Source of the DNA: an uncultured Capnocytophaga sp.
GTDB lineage: Bacteria; Bacteroidota; Bacteroidia; Flavobacteriales; Flavobacteriaceae
NCBI GenBank assembly: GCA_915070235.1
Contig: CAJZFM010000103.1
Location: 1 to 7,253 of the forward strand
Reading direction: 5' to 3'
DNA length: 7,253 nt
Position numbers and translations under genes: made by a program. Shown piece by piece: positions 6,632 to 7,253 of this stretch. Below the pieces are notes generated by a model. That model saw nothing but the letters and a program-made list of their open reading frames with translations. It did no database searches and was not told the DNA's origin. How positions within the stretch are numbered: the stretch's first letter is position 1; the number at the start of each line of letters is the position of its first letter.

Positions 6632-7187
6632 TGCTTTTGTACTATTGGCCGAACGTATATTTTGGTCTATGTGGGTATCGGTAGGCTTTGCCTTGTTGTT
6701 CAATACCCCTCGTAGGGCACTCTGGGCTACAGCACTACTGGGTGCAGTAGGCTGGAGTATTAAGTTCCTACTTATCAAAACGATTATCCCTGACCAAGTG
6801 GTGATTGCCTCCTTCGTGGGTGCCTGTTCGGTAGGTTTCTTAGGCATGTATTTTGCCCATAGGGTACATACCCCGCCTATGGTATTTACCATTCCTGCGG
6901 TGATTAACATGATTCCAGGAAAATCAGGCTACGAGTTCATGATGGGACTGATCAAAATGGTTACCATCACCCATGAGCACGACCGCTCCTTGGAGACTAT
7001 TTTTGAAACCCTAAAGCTGGGCCTACAGACAGGCTTTATCACCTTAGGCCTTGCCTTTGGAGTAATTGCCCCTGTGCTTCTGCTAAACACTTATACCATT
7101 AAGGACAAGGATTTGAATAAGTTTATTGTCAAGAAATTCAAGCGTATCAAAAAGCGTATCAAAAGGGAAGAAGCCCCTGTAGAATAG
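6618..7187 (+). CDS. ThrE_2/YjjB-like exporter subunit (C-terminal half-type)
   Basis: The second half of the split exporter: 189 residues from the ATG at 6618. An in-frame TTG two codons earlier (6612) could also serve, but ATG is preferred. Hydrophobic helices lie at about 4-28, 34-54, 62-83, 87-110 and 134-157. Family features are FNTPRRALW near residue 28, GWSIKF (45-50), a SFVGAC helix and the signature PPMVFTIPAVINMIPGKSGY (86-105), typical of the YjjB/DUF3815 half. The C-terminus is a very basic cytoplasmic tail (162-184, many Lys/Arg) that makes the protein longer than E. coli YjjB, which has about 157 residues. Its start lies inside the end of the yjjP-like frame, implying translational coupling and equal subunit supply. 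No clear terminator hairpin follows before the next promoter. Confidence 0.88.
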   Translation: MNFFDAFVLLAERIFWSMWVSVGFALLFNTPRRALWATALLGAVGWSIKFLLIKTIIPDQVVIASFVGACSVGFLGMYFAHRVHTPPMVFTIPAVINMIPGKSGYEFMMGLIKMVTITHEHDRSLETIFETLKLGLQTGFITLGLAFGVIAPVLLLNTYTIKDKDLNKFIVKKFKRIKKRIKREEAPVE

Positions 7188-7238
7188 CATTTGATAAATA
7201 TTTTTGGACAAAACCCCTACTTATTCCACTTTTTTTAT

Positions 7239-7246
7239 TACCTTTG
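7239..7246 (+). promoter_or_regulatory. -7 box of a downstream gene outside the window
   Basis: TACCTTTG is identical to the -7 box of the 78-aa/DUF2335-like pair. No TTG is visible at the expected -33 distance. The start site would be at or just past the window end, so a further plus-strand gene is expected there. The 66 bases from 7188 contain no other feature I can support. Confidence 0.45.
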
Positions 7247-7253
7247 TCGCATA

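Noticed and set aside
1..7253. CRISPR array, transposon or known defence system
   Set aside because: No regularly spaced repeats, transposase-like frames, nuclease or helicase motifs were seen on either strand.

Overview
The window looks like chromosomal DNA from a flavobacterium of the phylum Bacteroidota, most likely Capnocytophaga or a close relative. This rests on several things: five promoters with a recognisable Bacteroidota -7 box (TAnnTTTG), three or four of them with a TTG/TTTG box 19-21 bases upstream; A-rich leaders without Shine-Dalgarno sequences; lipoprotein-type envelope genes; and a GGGCGAAT/ATTCGCCC palindrome of a kind I associate with Capnocytophaga intergenic DNA. The genus is an inference from family resemblance and was not tested by a search.

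Layout, left to right. Positions 1-706 hold the N-terminal part of a secreted M16 zinc peptidase on the minus strand, cut by the window edge. A 283-base divergent gap (707-989) carries its promoter, a nested palindromic element (778-850) and the -7 box of the next gene. At 990-1826 (plus) is an OmpA-family lipoprotein that probably ties the outer membrane to peptidoglycan. It converges on pepT (1897-3138, minus), and the two share a perfect 22-bp hairpin that should terminate transcription in both directions. Upstream of pepT, and probably co-transcribed with it, is a small lipoprotein of unknown function (3173-3649, minus). The next divergent gap (3650-3814) has one promoter facing each way.

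Positions 3815-4428 (plus) form a visibly AT-richer islet of two overlapping small genes: an unrecognised 78-residue protein and a 135-residue two-helix membrane protein resembling DUF2335. This is the only accessory-looking part of the window. From 4526 to 7187 (plus) comes a tight housekeeping unit: tyrS, then the two halves of a split ThrE/YjjP-YjjB type exporter, whose reading frames overlap by 14 bases. The window ends in the promoter of a further, unseen gene.

Most of the window is core metabolism and envelope biology: peptide degradation (M16, PepT), envelope structure (OmpA-like lipoprotein), tRNA charging (TyrRS) and small-acid or amino-acid export (YjjP/YjjB). I see no tRNA or rRNA gene, CRISPR array, transposase or recognisable defence system. 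The DUF2335 pair is the best candidate for something undescribed, and its function is unknown from sequence alone.
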